Source of the DNA: Mycolicibacterium lacusdiani
GTDB taxonomy: Bacteria; Actinomycetota; Actinomycetes; Mycobacteriales; Mycobacteriaceae
Length of the DNA stretch: 64,000 nucleotides
NCBI RefSeq assembly: GCF_021916785.1
Contig: NZ_JAKCFC010000008.1
Coordinates: 186,001 to 250,000 of the forward strand
Direction of reading: 5' to 3'
Within the stretch, counting starts at the first letter, position 1. Each line of letters opens with the position of its first letter. A program made the position numbers and the translations under genes. Below are positions 43,269-50,363 of this stretch, one piece after another. The notes beneath the pieces are model-generated. The model ran no database searches, was not told the origin of the DNA, and worked only from the letters and a program-made list of their open reading frames with translations.

Positions 43269-44776
43269 CGGTGGTCTCCTAGCGATAGGTCGTGCAGGTC
43301 GTGAAGCAGGTCTCGGGTCTGGGAGTAGATGCGCTCGTACACCGATCGGAGTTCGGCGTAGGCTGCGGCAGCCGACGGCCTGGGCTCCACCACCGCGTCC
43401 ATGGTCGCGACGGCGGCGGCAGCCTCGGGTAGCGAGGCGTACTCACCGATCGCGGTGAGCGCGATGGCGGCCGCGCCGAGTGCGCTGACCTCACCGGAGG
43501 CGCAGACCTCCAGTGGGCGGTCGAAGACGTCGGCCAGGATCTGGATCCACAGCTTGCTGCGCGCACCGCCGCCCATCGCGCGGAGCACGTCGACGCGTTC
43601 ACCGCGTGCCTGCTCCAAACCGTCGAGCTGCATGCGGAATTCGAACGCGATGCCCTCGAGCAGCGAACGGTAGAAGTGCGCCCGGGTGTGGCAGCCCTGC
43701 CAGCCCAGCGTCACACCGGATGCCTGGCTGTCCCAGTGTGGTGTCTGCGCGGCATTCCAGTACGGCAGGGTCAGCAGGCGTTCGCTGCCGACCGGCAGTG
43801 CGGCGGCGTCCCGTTCGAGCGCTGGGTCGGGCGCACCGGCGAGTTCTGGGTCGCCGAACTGCTGCCGGAACCAGGTCGGCAGGTAGGTGCCCGACGAGCT
43901 GAACGTCTCGACCGTGGTGTGGCCCGGCATCGCCGAGATCATCGACCGGTAGGCACGCGACGGGAGGTATTCGGTTGTCTCGCTGCCGATCACGACGGCC
44001 GTGCCGAGGACGAGGTAGGCGCTGCCCGGATCGGTCACGCCAAGACCGATTCCCGCGGACTGCCCGTCACCGGTGCCCGCGATCACCACGACGTCCCGGC
44101 CGAGCCCCCACGCGTCGGCGATCTCGGCGCGCAGCGATCCGAGTGACGTACCGGTGGGGACGAGGTCGGGCAGCTGATCGCGTCGAACGCCCGCGAGGTC
44201 GAGCAGTTCGTCGGCGTAGTCGCCGGTCGCCTGATCCAGCAGGGCAAGCGGGTCGACCGACGCCGTGCTCGACGTCCAGCGACCGGTCATCGCGTGCACC
44301 AGGTAGCTGTGGACGTCGGCGATGCGATCGGCGCGAGACAGCGTCTCGGGCTCGTGATCACGAAGCCAGAGCAGCTTGTAGAGGCCGGGGGTGATGTCGG
44401 CGGGCTTGCCCGAGAGCAGTTCGACGCGCTCGGTCCCGTAGCGCCGCGCCTCGGCGTGCGCCCGGCCATCCATCCAGAGGATCGCCGGTCGCAACGGCAG
44501 GCCGTCGGCGTCGAGGCACGCGAAGCTCTCGCGCTGGTGGGTCACGCAGATGGCGGCCACCGCCCCCGGATCGCCGACCGCGGAGAGTGCCTGGCGGACA
44601 GCGTGGTTCGTGGCATCCCACCAGTCGGTGGCGTTCTGCTCGAACCAGTGCGGTGCCGGGCTGGCGGTGTCGAGGGCGTGCGAGCCAGCGCCGACGACGC
44701 GACCCGTTCGGTCGGTCACGATCGCCTTCGCCGCCGTCGTCGAGCAGTCCACGGCGATGACCAGTGGTGAGTTCAC
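43265..44776 (-). CDS. FGGY-family carbohydrate kinase
   Basis: A 503-residue two-domain kinase: VIAVDCSTTAAKAIVTDRTG at the N terminus, ILWMDGRAHAEARRYG, the ATP region IAGTGDGQSAGIGLGVTDPG and the FGGY-type LRAMGGGARSKLWIQILADV. It phosphorylates a pentulose, hexulose or polyol; xylulose- or fuculose-like substrates are likeliest in view of the class II aldolase downstream. It is coupled to both neighbours. Confidence 0.88.
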   Translation of the reverse strand: MNSPLVIAVDCSTTAAKAIVTDRTGRVVGAGSHALDTASPAPHWFEQNATDWWDATNHAVRQALSAVGDPGAVAAICVTHQRESFACLDADGLPLRPAILWMDGRAHAEARRYGTERVELLSGKPADITPGLYKLLWLRDHEPETLSRADRIADVHSYLVHAMTGRWTSSTASVDPLALLDQATGDYADELLDLAGVRRDQLPDLVPTGTSLGSLRAEIADAWGLGRDVVVIAGTGDGQSAGIGLGVTDPGSAYLVLGTAVVIGSETTEYLPSRAYRSMISAMPGHTTVETFSSSGTYLPTWFRQQFGDPELAGAPDPALERDAAALPVGSERLLTLPYWNAAQTPHWDSQASGVTLGWQGCHTRAHFYRSLLEGIAFEFRMQLDGLEQARGERVDVLRAMGGGARSKLWIQILADVFDRPLEVCASGEVSALGAAAIALTAIGEYASLPEAAAAVATMDAVVEPRPSAAAAYAELRSVYERIYSQTRDLLHDLHDLSLGDHR

Positions 44777-45594
44777 GGCGTCACCCCCTCCGAAGCGGTG
44801 GCGTCCCGGACCGCGACGACCACGTTCGCGCCGCCTTCCTCAAGACCCCGAACGGCCTCGGGATCGAGTCCGTCGTCGACGACGACGGCGTCGAACAGTT
44901 CGAGATCGCAGATCCGGTGCACGGCCCGACGGGTGAACTTGGTGTGGTCGACGAGCAGGACGCTCAGTTCGGCGCTGTCGATGAAGGCGCGCTTGAGGTC
45001 GGCCGCCGCGCTCGACGGATGGAAGCACATGCCACGGGAGACGGCGGGCACCGACATGAACACGACGTCGTAGTGCATGTCGCGCAGTGCCCGAACCGAT
45101 TGCGGCCCGACGAACGACGAGAAGTCGGACACGTAGTCACCGCCGACGGCGTTGAGTCTGACCCCGGGATCGGTCGAGAGTTCGTTGATGGCGGGCAAGA
45201 AGTTCGTCACCACGGTCAGCGGCAGGTGCGCACGCAGTGACGGCAGGACGTGGAGGGCCGTGGTGCTGTCGTCGACGGCGACGGCCTGCATGTCGACCCG
45301 CTGGGCGGCCCACCCGTAGCCGGCGATCGCGACCGTGCGCTTCTCGGTGAGGTTGAGCGCCCTGCGCAGATCCACGTTGCGCTCGAACGCCTCGCTGGGC
45401 GGTGCCTCCGCGCCGGACCGCACCTTGCGGAGCATGCCTTGGGCGTCGAGCTGATCGAGATCGCGGTGAATCGTCATGGTGCTGACGCCGAACCGGTCCG
45501 CCAACTCGTCGATCCGGGCGCCGCCGCGGGACTTGACGAACGCCACGATCTCCGAGCGCCGGTGGGCGTGACCGCTGATCCGCGACGACTGCAC
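44773..45594 (-). CDS. DeoR/GlpR-family sugar-responsive repressor
   Basis: A 273-residue regulator with an N-terminal helix-turn-helix (GGARIDELADRFGVSTMTIHR), then DLDQLDAQGMLRKVRSGA, and a C-terminal DeoRC sensor domain (VAVDDSTTALHVLPSL, LTVVTNFLPAINEL, VGGDYVSDFSSFVGPQS). The sensor binds a phosphorylated sugar. It starts at GTG 45594 behind a strong ribosome site (ggaggtgaggg) and is first in the operon, so it likely controls it and itself through the sites at 45638-45675. Confidence 0.88.
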   Translation of the reverse strand: MQSSRISGHAHRRSEIVAFVKSRGGARIDELADRFGVSTMTIHRDLDQLDAQGMLRKVRSGAEAPPSEAFERNVDLRRALNLTEKRTVAIAGYGWAAQRVDMQAVAVDDSTTALHVLPSLRAHLPLTVVTNFLPAINELSTDPGVRLNAVGGDYVSDFSSFVGPQSVRALRDMHYDVVFMSVPAVSRGMCFHPSSAAADLKRAFIDSAELSVLLVDHTKFTRRAVHRICDLELFDAVVVDDGLDPEAVRGLEEGGANVVVAVRDATASEGVTP

Positions 45595-45637
45595 GATCCC
45601 TCACCTCCATTCCACGCTGAACGACTCGTTCCGAAAG

Positions 45638-45675
45638 TATCACGTAATATCACATTCGAACATCGAATCTGTGAT
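45638..45675. promoter_or_regulatory. candidate operator of the sugar operon
   Basis: Two direct copies of TATCAC (45638-45643 and 45648-45653) are ten bases apart, one DNA turn, and ATCACA (45649-45654) is mirrored by TGTGAT (45670-45675). The block lies upstream of the DeoR-type gene and of the divergent glutaminyl cyclase gene, in an AT-rich pocket, as expected for a regulator site. Confidence 0.45.
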
Positions 45676-45703
45676 GTCCTTCGAGCCGTGTAGAACTTCA
45701 GGC

Positions 45704-46477
45704 GTGAGCCTTCGTCTCCCCGCCGCCGCCACTGCCGTCGTCGCGCTGGTCCTGGCGGCACTCGCGTTCTCACCGGCCGCGCTCGCCGAGCCGGTCCGCA
45801 CCGTCGAGCCGATCGTGGTCGCCACGATCCCGCACGACGTCGGCGCCTACAGCGAGGGTCTGGTGGCCGACGGTGCCGCGCTGTACGAGGCGACGGGGGA
45901 GTTCGGACGGTCCCAGTTGCGCCAGGTCGATCCCAACACCGGCGCGGTCATCCGTTCCGCCGACCTACCGCCCGCGTACTTCGGCGAGGGCATCGCGGTC
46001 GTCGGCGACCGGATCGTGCAGCTCCTCTACCAGAACGACGTCGCCCTCGAATGGGACGAGTCGACGTTGACGCTGATCCGTGAAGTGCCCGCCAAGCAAG
46101 GATGGGGCCTCTGCTACGACGGCTCGCGGTTGATCAGCAGCGACGGCAGCGGTCAGCTGTACTTCCACGACGTGAACACGCTGGCCCAGACCTCCAGCAT
46201 CGCCGTGACCCGCGACGGGCAACCGACGACCGGCCTCAACGAACTGGAATGCGTCGACGGTCAGGTGTGGGCCGCCTCCTGGCCGAACGACGAGTTCGTG
46301 CGCATCGACCCTGCCACGGGCGCCGTCAACACCGTTCTCGACGTGAGCAGCCTGTGGCGATTCGGCACCCGCGATGCCCGGCAGGTCATCAGCAGCATCG
46401 CCCGGATCGACGGCGACGAATTCCTCATCACCGGCAAGGAATGGCCCGCGAGCTTCCGGGTTCGGGTGCCTGCGTAG
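45704..46477 (+). CDS. exported glutaminyl-peptide cyclotransferase
   Basis: A 257-residue protein with a signal peptide (AAATAVVALVLAALAFSPAALAE) and a five-bladed beta-propeller sequence typical of bacterial/plant-type glutaminyl cyclase: IPHDVGAYSEGLVADGAALY, GRSQLRQVDPNTG, QGWGLCYDGSRLISSDGSG, TGLNELECVDGQVWAASWPN. It converts N-terminal glutamine of exported proteins or peptides to pyroglutamate. Start GTG 45704 puts the signal peptide at the N terminus. Confidence 0.82.
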   Translation: MSLRLPAAATAVVALVLAALAFSPAALAEPVRTVEPIVVATIPHDVGAYSEGLVADGAALYEATGEFGRSQLRQVDPNTGAVIRSADLPPAYFGEGIAVVGDRIVQLLYQNDVALEWDESTLTLIREVPAKQGWGLCYDGSRLISSDGSGQLYFHDVNTLAQTSSIAVTRDGQPTTGLNELECVDGQVWAASWPNDEFVRIDPATGAVNTVLDVSSLWRFGTRDARQVISSIARIDGDEFLITGKEWPASFRVRVPA

Positions 46478-46559
46478 CCCTCTCGTGGCTTAGTCGGCAA
46501 GGAGGTGCCAAGCCGGTACGCTGCCGATTCGGCTCCTGCGGCTCAGTGCGACCGCCCCG

Positions 46560-47342
46560 TCACGTGGTGAAATGGAGATCCCACTGCCCGAAGTCAGGCG
46601 CCAGCACTTCGTCGACGTCGACGCGGGTGTCCCCGACGGGAACGCCGGGCTCAGAACCGCCGATGACCACCGCCTGATAGAGCACCGCCCTCGGCTCGCG
46701 CTTTCCGTCGGACCACGCCTTCGTCTGCCACGCCCACCAGTGCCCAGCCGCGGTCGAGGGTCCGACGACCCCGTCGTCGATCGCCCACGCACACACCCGC
46801 GCATGTCCGTAGACGCCCGTGCGTCCCACCCCCAGTACCGAATTGATCCCTCGAAGCCATTGGATCGCAACGCCGTTCCACGTGTCGACGTCGATGTCCT
46901 CGTCGATGCTGAAGAAGATCGGCGCCGACTCGGGTCCACCGGCCGCGGCGTGCAGCCGCAGGGCGGTCTGAGCGTCTGCCACGCCGCCGTCGTAGCCACG
47001 GGTGTAGTCCGACGGTGTGGGCCAGCCCGGCTTGCCGTACTGGTAACAGCTGACGACGTGAAGTCCCGCGGAACGAAGCCCGTCCGCGTACTCGCGGGTG
47101 ACGGGCTTGAAGTCGAAGTCGGCACCAGGACGCAATTCGGACACGTAGACCAGCGCCCCGTCGAAGCCGGCCGAGCGGATCTGGTCCGGCGACGCCAACC
47201 GGTGCGCGAAGTCGACCAGCCTGAGGCCGTTCGCCGACGCCTCGGGTCCGGACACCGTCGACGCCACCGCACCCAGAACCACGGAGAACGGCACGGCCAG
47301 CGCGTAGGTGAAGAACTCACGCCGGGACCTGTTTGGGGGCAC
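46560..47342 (-). CDS. Tat-exported DUF1906 glycoside hydrolase-like protein (Rv2525c-like)
   Basis: A 260-residue protein with a twin-arginine signal (NRSRREFFTYALAVPFSVVL) followed by a TIM-barrel-like DUF1906 domain: LRLVDFAHRLASPDQI, VVSCYQYGKPGWPTP, APIFFSIDEDIDVDTWN, GHWWAWQTKAWS. It resembles Rv2525c, a Tat substrate linked to the mycobacterial cell wall and to beta-lactam response. The likely role is in cell-envelope polysaccharide; the enzyme activity is not proven. Confidence 0.82.
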   Translation of the reverse strand: MPPNRSRREFFTYALAVPFSVVLGAVASTVSGPEASANGLRLVDFAHRLASPDQIRSAGFDGALVYVSELRPGADFDFKPVTREYADGLRSAGLHVVSCYQYGKPGWPTPSDYTRGYDGGVADAQTALRLHAAAGGPESAPIFFSIDEDIDVDTWNGVAIQWLRGINSVLGVGRTGVYGHARVCAWAIDDGVVGPSTAAGHWWAWQTKAWSDGKREPRAVLYQAVVIGGSEPGVPVGDTRVDVDEVLAPDFGQWDLHFTT

Positions 47343-47503
47343 GGCGCGATGCTAACAACGTCGACGTCACGAGGGCATCGGATCGATGGATGGGCGTCAC
47401 TCTCGCCGAGCACGAGGGTTGACGAACCGTGGGTCCGAGCCGAAGCGCTTGGTCAATTCCTATCGAATCGCTTGTAGCGCAACGCGGCTCGCAAGCTCGG
47501 CAG

Positions 47504-48088
47504 TCAGTTGTCGCTGCTCAGCACGACGTCGACGGCCGCCTCGATCACGGCGTCGTCGGGCACCGTTCCGAACATCAACGACGGACAGGCGACCACCCCG
47601 GCGAGCATGGAGATCGCGGCTTCGAGGCGGGCGCCAGTGAACGATCCCTCGAGCATGCCGCGAATCGGCCGCTGAGCCTCGGTGTTGATCCGGTTCCGTA
47701 GCTCCCGCATCGTCTCGAACGTCGCCCACTCAGCCATGGCCGCGAGCACCCGGTCGAGCTTCCGGTCGATCACGGCTCGGCGGAACATCTTCAACTCCGC
47801 GACCAGATCGCTGCGGAGGTCACCGGAGCGCTCCTGGTGCGGCATGTCGCCAAGAGCGTCGAACGCCGTGTAAGCGAGATCCGACCGATTCGGCCAGCGG
47901 GTGTACAGGGTGCTCTTCGAGTAGCCGGCGACCTCGGCAACACGGGCGTGCGTCAGCGCCTGCGACCCCTCCTCGACCAGCAGGTGGAGAGCGGCGCGCC
48001 CCACGTCGGCGCGCGTGCGTGCGATCCGAGAGTCTTGGCGTCCTGCCTCGGGCCGCTTCTCTCCAGCGGTCGTGTCCACCTCGGTCAC
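47504..48088 (-). CDS. TetR-family transcriptional regulator
   Basis: A 194-residue regulator with the TetR helix-turn-helix (ALTHARVAEVAGYSKSTLYT, then RWPNRSDLAYTAF) near residues 40-75 and a C-terminal ligand-binding domain. It is divergent from the rhodopsin gene, with 142 bases between them. Control of the rhodopsin-blh pair is plausible from position only. The ligand is unknown. Confidence 0.85.
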   Translation of the reverse strand: MTEVDTTAGEKRPEAGRQDSRIARTRADVGRAALHLLVEEGSQALTHARVAEVAGYSKSTLYTRWPNRSDLAYTAFDALGDMPHQERSGDLRSDLVAELKMFRRAVIDRKLDRVLAAMAEWATFETMRELRNRINTEAQRPIRGMLEGSFTGARLEAAISMLAGVVACPSLMFGTVPDDAVIEAAVDVVLSSDN

Positions 48089-48145
48089 ATCACTCCTCTG
48101 CCTTTTGGGTCGGGTTCAAGCCTGCATTGATGAACAGAATATCCA

Positions 48146-48197
48146 AAACCGTAAGAATTATCCACTATTGGACAGATGGTTCACTAACGTACGGTTT
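48146..48197. promoter_or_regulatory. AT-rich control region between the TetR gene and the rhodopsin gene
   Basis: The intergenic region is clearly AT-richer than its surroundings. AAACCGTA (48146-48153) and TACGGTTT (48190-48197) form an exact 8-base inverted repeat 36 bases apart, the second arm overlapping the palindrome CGTACG. These could be regulator half-sites or part of a divergent promoter. The rhodopsin ribosome site GAGGTGAGG lies at 48221-48229. Confidence 0.35.
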
Positions 48198-48230
48198 GTC
48201 TACCTATCCGGCTCTCTCACGAGGTGAGGC

Positions 48231-49112
48231 ATGATTCCTGAGGAACTAACGCAAGCCCAGTTCGACACCGTCTACAACTTGTTGTCCCTCGTCATCGCCG
48301 CCCAGCTGTTCGGCGCGATATTCCTACTCGCCGCCCAGCCGCGGGTGTTGGCCCGCTACCGGCAGGCGCTGGTGATGTCCGCCATCGTGTGCGGCATCGC
48401 GGCCTATCACTACTTCCGAATCTTCGACTCCTTCAAGCACGCATTCGTAACCGAGGCCCAGGGTGGCCGAGGAACCTACGTCCAAGCGGCAGGGCAGTCG
48501 TTCAACGAGGGCTATCGCTACGTCGACTGGCTGTTGACCGTGCCACTGCTGTTGGCAGAACTCATCGTGGTGCTGGCGCTAGCACACAAGCTCCGGAACG
48601 CACTGCTGTGGCGGCTGATCCCGGCGTCGGCGCTGATGATCGCACTCGGATACCCGGGTGAGATCAGCGCGGACAACTTGACCCGCAACGTCTTCGGCCT
48701 GCTGTCGACGATCCCGTTCCTCTACATCCTGTACGTGCTGTTCGTGGAATTGACCAAGTCGCTGGACCGGCAGCCGGCCGCGGTCCGCAGCACGGTGAGC
48801 AAGATGCGCATCCTGCTGTTCGCCACCTGGGGGGTCTACCCGATCGCGTACGTAGTTCCGCTGCTGGGCATCGACGGAGCCGCCGCGTGGGTGTGGAAGC
48901 AGGGGGGGTACTCCATCGCCGACATCCTGGCCAAAGTGCTCTACGGCCTGCTGATCTACAAGATCGCGCGCTTGAAGTCCTTCGCCGACGACCCATCCTT
49001 CGCCGCCACGGAGAGCGAGCACGGTTCCGAGATCGATCAGCCCGTGACCAACGGCAGCAGGTCGTCTTCAGTGGTCCTGGAACCCCAGGACCGGCCCGCG
49101 ACGACCAGCTGA
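48231..49112 (+). CDS. microbial rhodopsin, outward proton pump type (Gloeobacter rhodopsin/xanthorhodopsin-like)
   Basis: A 293-residue seven-helix protein. Key residues are all present: His60 (AAYHYFRIFDS), proton acceptor Asp99, Thr103 and donor Glu110 in YRYVDWLLTVPLLLAEL (the DTE motif of proteobacterial-type pumps), second counter-ion Asp231 and retinal-binding Lys235 in YSIADILAKVLYG. Spacings equal those of bacteriorhodopsin (85-89-96 and 212-216). Leu107 at the spectral-tuning position suggests green absorption. LGYPGEI and GLLSTIPFLYILYVLFVEL are typical of Gloeobacter rhodopsin. In light it would pump protons out and energise the membrane. The 60-residue C-terminal tail is polar. 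The retinal-forming gene follows directly. Confidence 0.93.
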   Translation: MIPEELTQAQFDTVYNLLSLVIAAQLFGAIFLLAAQPRVLARYRQALVMSAIVCGIAAYHYFRIFDSFKHAFVTEAQGGRGTYVQAAGQSFNEGYRYVDWLLTVPLLLAELIVVLALAHKLRNALLWRLIPASALMIALGYPGEISADNLTRNVFGLLSTIPFLYILYVLFVELTKSLDRQPAAVRSTVSKMRILLFATWGVYPIAYVVPLLGIDGAAAWVWKQGGYSIADILAKVLYGLLIYKIARLKSFADDPSFAATESEHGSEIDQPVTNGSRSSSVVLEPQDRPATTS

Positions 49113-49120
49113 TCGCGTCC

Positions 49121-50116
49121 GTGGTGGGCGTGCACCCGCAGGCAGGCATCGCCGGGGTGCGGCCCGCCGCGGACGTTGCGGTGACGTACGCCGCAGTGTG
49201 TTCGCGATGGCTGGTGATCGGCACGGTGGCGGTGTTCGGTGGGCAGCTGTTCGGGGCGCCCTCCGTCACCGCCGTCGTGGCGCTTGCCGTGGCCGTGGTG
49301 GGCATTCTCGCCGGAGTGCCCCACGGTGCGGTCGACCATCTGGTAGCGGTGCGGTTGTCTCGCGGCCGGTCGGTTTTGGCGGTGGGTGCGGTGTACGCAA
49401 GTGTGGCCGCCGCGGCGTGGGCACTGCTGAGGTGGACCGGTCCGGTAGCGCTCGTCGCCGTGGTCGTCCTCAGCGCGCTGCACTTCGGGCTCGGCGAACT
49501 CGAGGTGTGGCGCCGGCTCACCACATGGCGCCCCGGTCGTCCGGTCGTTGCGGCCCTCGTCGTGGCGGGTGCTGGGGCGGTGCTACTCCCCGTTGCCCGC
49601 GCCGGCGATCAATTCGCGGAAGTGGCGCAGGCCGTTTCGCCGGGTCTCGCGGCGGTGATCGGAACGGCTGGGGTGCAGATCGGCCTGTCGACCGTCTGGG
49701 TCGGCGCGGCCATCGTCGTTACGGCAGCGGCGCTGCGGTCCGGCCGGGGGACGGTGGTGGTCCTCGACGTGGCACTGATCGGCACGCTGTGTCTCGTGGC
49801 GCCGCCGCTGGTCGCCTTCGCCGTGTGGTTCGGCGGCTGGCACGCCCTTCGCCATTCCGCTCGGCTGCTGGCGGTCGACCCGGGCTGTTCGGCTCTGCTC
49901 CGCGCCGGTCGGCCCAGGTCGGCCGTGATGCGGCTGGCCCGGCATTCCGCATTGCCGTCGGTCGCGGTGATAGCCGTGTTGGCCGGCCTCTGCTCGTTCA
50001 CCGTGGCGGCGCCGGATCCCACCGCAGTGCTGGCCGAAGTGCTGCGTGTGCTGCTCGCACTCACGGTGCCCCACATGGTGGTGGTCTGGTGGCTGGACCG
50101 CTCCCAGGCGGGCTGA
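49121..50116 (+). CDS. blh: Brp/Blh-family beta-carotene 15,15'-dioxygenase (retinal synthesis)
   Basis: A 331-residue polytopic membrane protein with the conserved His motifs of the family: GVPHGAVDH (residues 65-73), ALHFGLGE (119-126), WFGGWHALRH (236-245) and VPHMVVVWWLD (316-326), which bind catalytic iron in Blh. It cleaves beta-carotene into two retinal molecules, the chromophore of the rhodopsin encoded eight bases upstream. GTGs at 49121, 49124 and 49130 are possible starts; 49121 is taken. No carotenoid synthesis gene is in the window, so beta-carotene must come from elsewhere. Confidence 0.88.
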   Translation: MVGVHPQAGIAGVRPAADVAVTYAAVCSRWLVIGTVAVFGGQLFGAPSVTAVVALAVAVVGILAGVPHGAVDHLVAVRLSRGRSVLAVGAVYASVAAAAWALLRWTGPVALVAVVVLSALHFGLGELEVWRRLTTWRPGRPVVAALVVAGAGAVLLPVARAGDQFAEVAQAVSPGLAAVIGTAGVQIGLSTVWVGAAIVVTAAALRSGRGTVVVLDVALIGTLCLVAPPLVAFAVWFGGWHALRHSARLLAVDPGCSALLRAGRPRSAVMRLARHSALPSVAVIAVLAGLCSFTVAAPDPTAVLAEVLRVLLALTVPHMVVVWWLDRSQAG

Positions 50117-50141
50117 GTTTCTGCGCCACCAGGTCAATGGG

Positions 50142-50214
50142 TGCCCCCGGCAGGAATCGAACCTGCGGCCTTCTGCTCCGGAGGCAGACGCTCTATCCCC
50201 TGAGCTACGGGGGC
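50142..50214 (-). tRNA. tRNA-Arg (anticodon CCG)
   Basis: The minus strand folds as a cloverleaf: acceptor arms GCCCCCG (5', 50214-50208) and CGGGGGC (3', 50149-50143) with discriminator A, D-arm TAGCTCAGGGGATAGAG, anticodon stem TCTGC/GCAGA around loop CTCCGGA with CCG, and T-arm GCAGGTTCGAATCCTGC. CCA is not encoded. It reads CGG codons. Its 3' end faces the rhodopsin block, a usual side for island integration. Confidence 0.95.
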
Positions 50215-50349
50215 GCTGGGCTTCACCAGACTGCACTGAAGCTGCGCCGTTGGGCCTCGACAGCCTAACGCATCGCCGGAGCGAGGTTCACCCCCCGGCC
50301 GCAGGCTCGTCGGCCGTAAACCGATTCGGGTCGTGACCACCTCAGACCA

Positions 50350-50355
50350 TAGGAT
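50350..50355 (+). promoter_or_regulatory. candidate -10 for a leaderless argS transcript
   Basis: TAGGAT ends eight bases before the argS GTG at 50364, and no ribosome site is seen between them. The spacing fits transcription starting at the start codon. Confidence 0.4.
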
Positions 50356-50363
50356 GGTGCCCC

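Noticed and set aside
46573..47477. Open frame opposite the DUF1906 gene.
   Set aside because: It is a shadow of the Tat-signal protein gene and has no recognisable domain.
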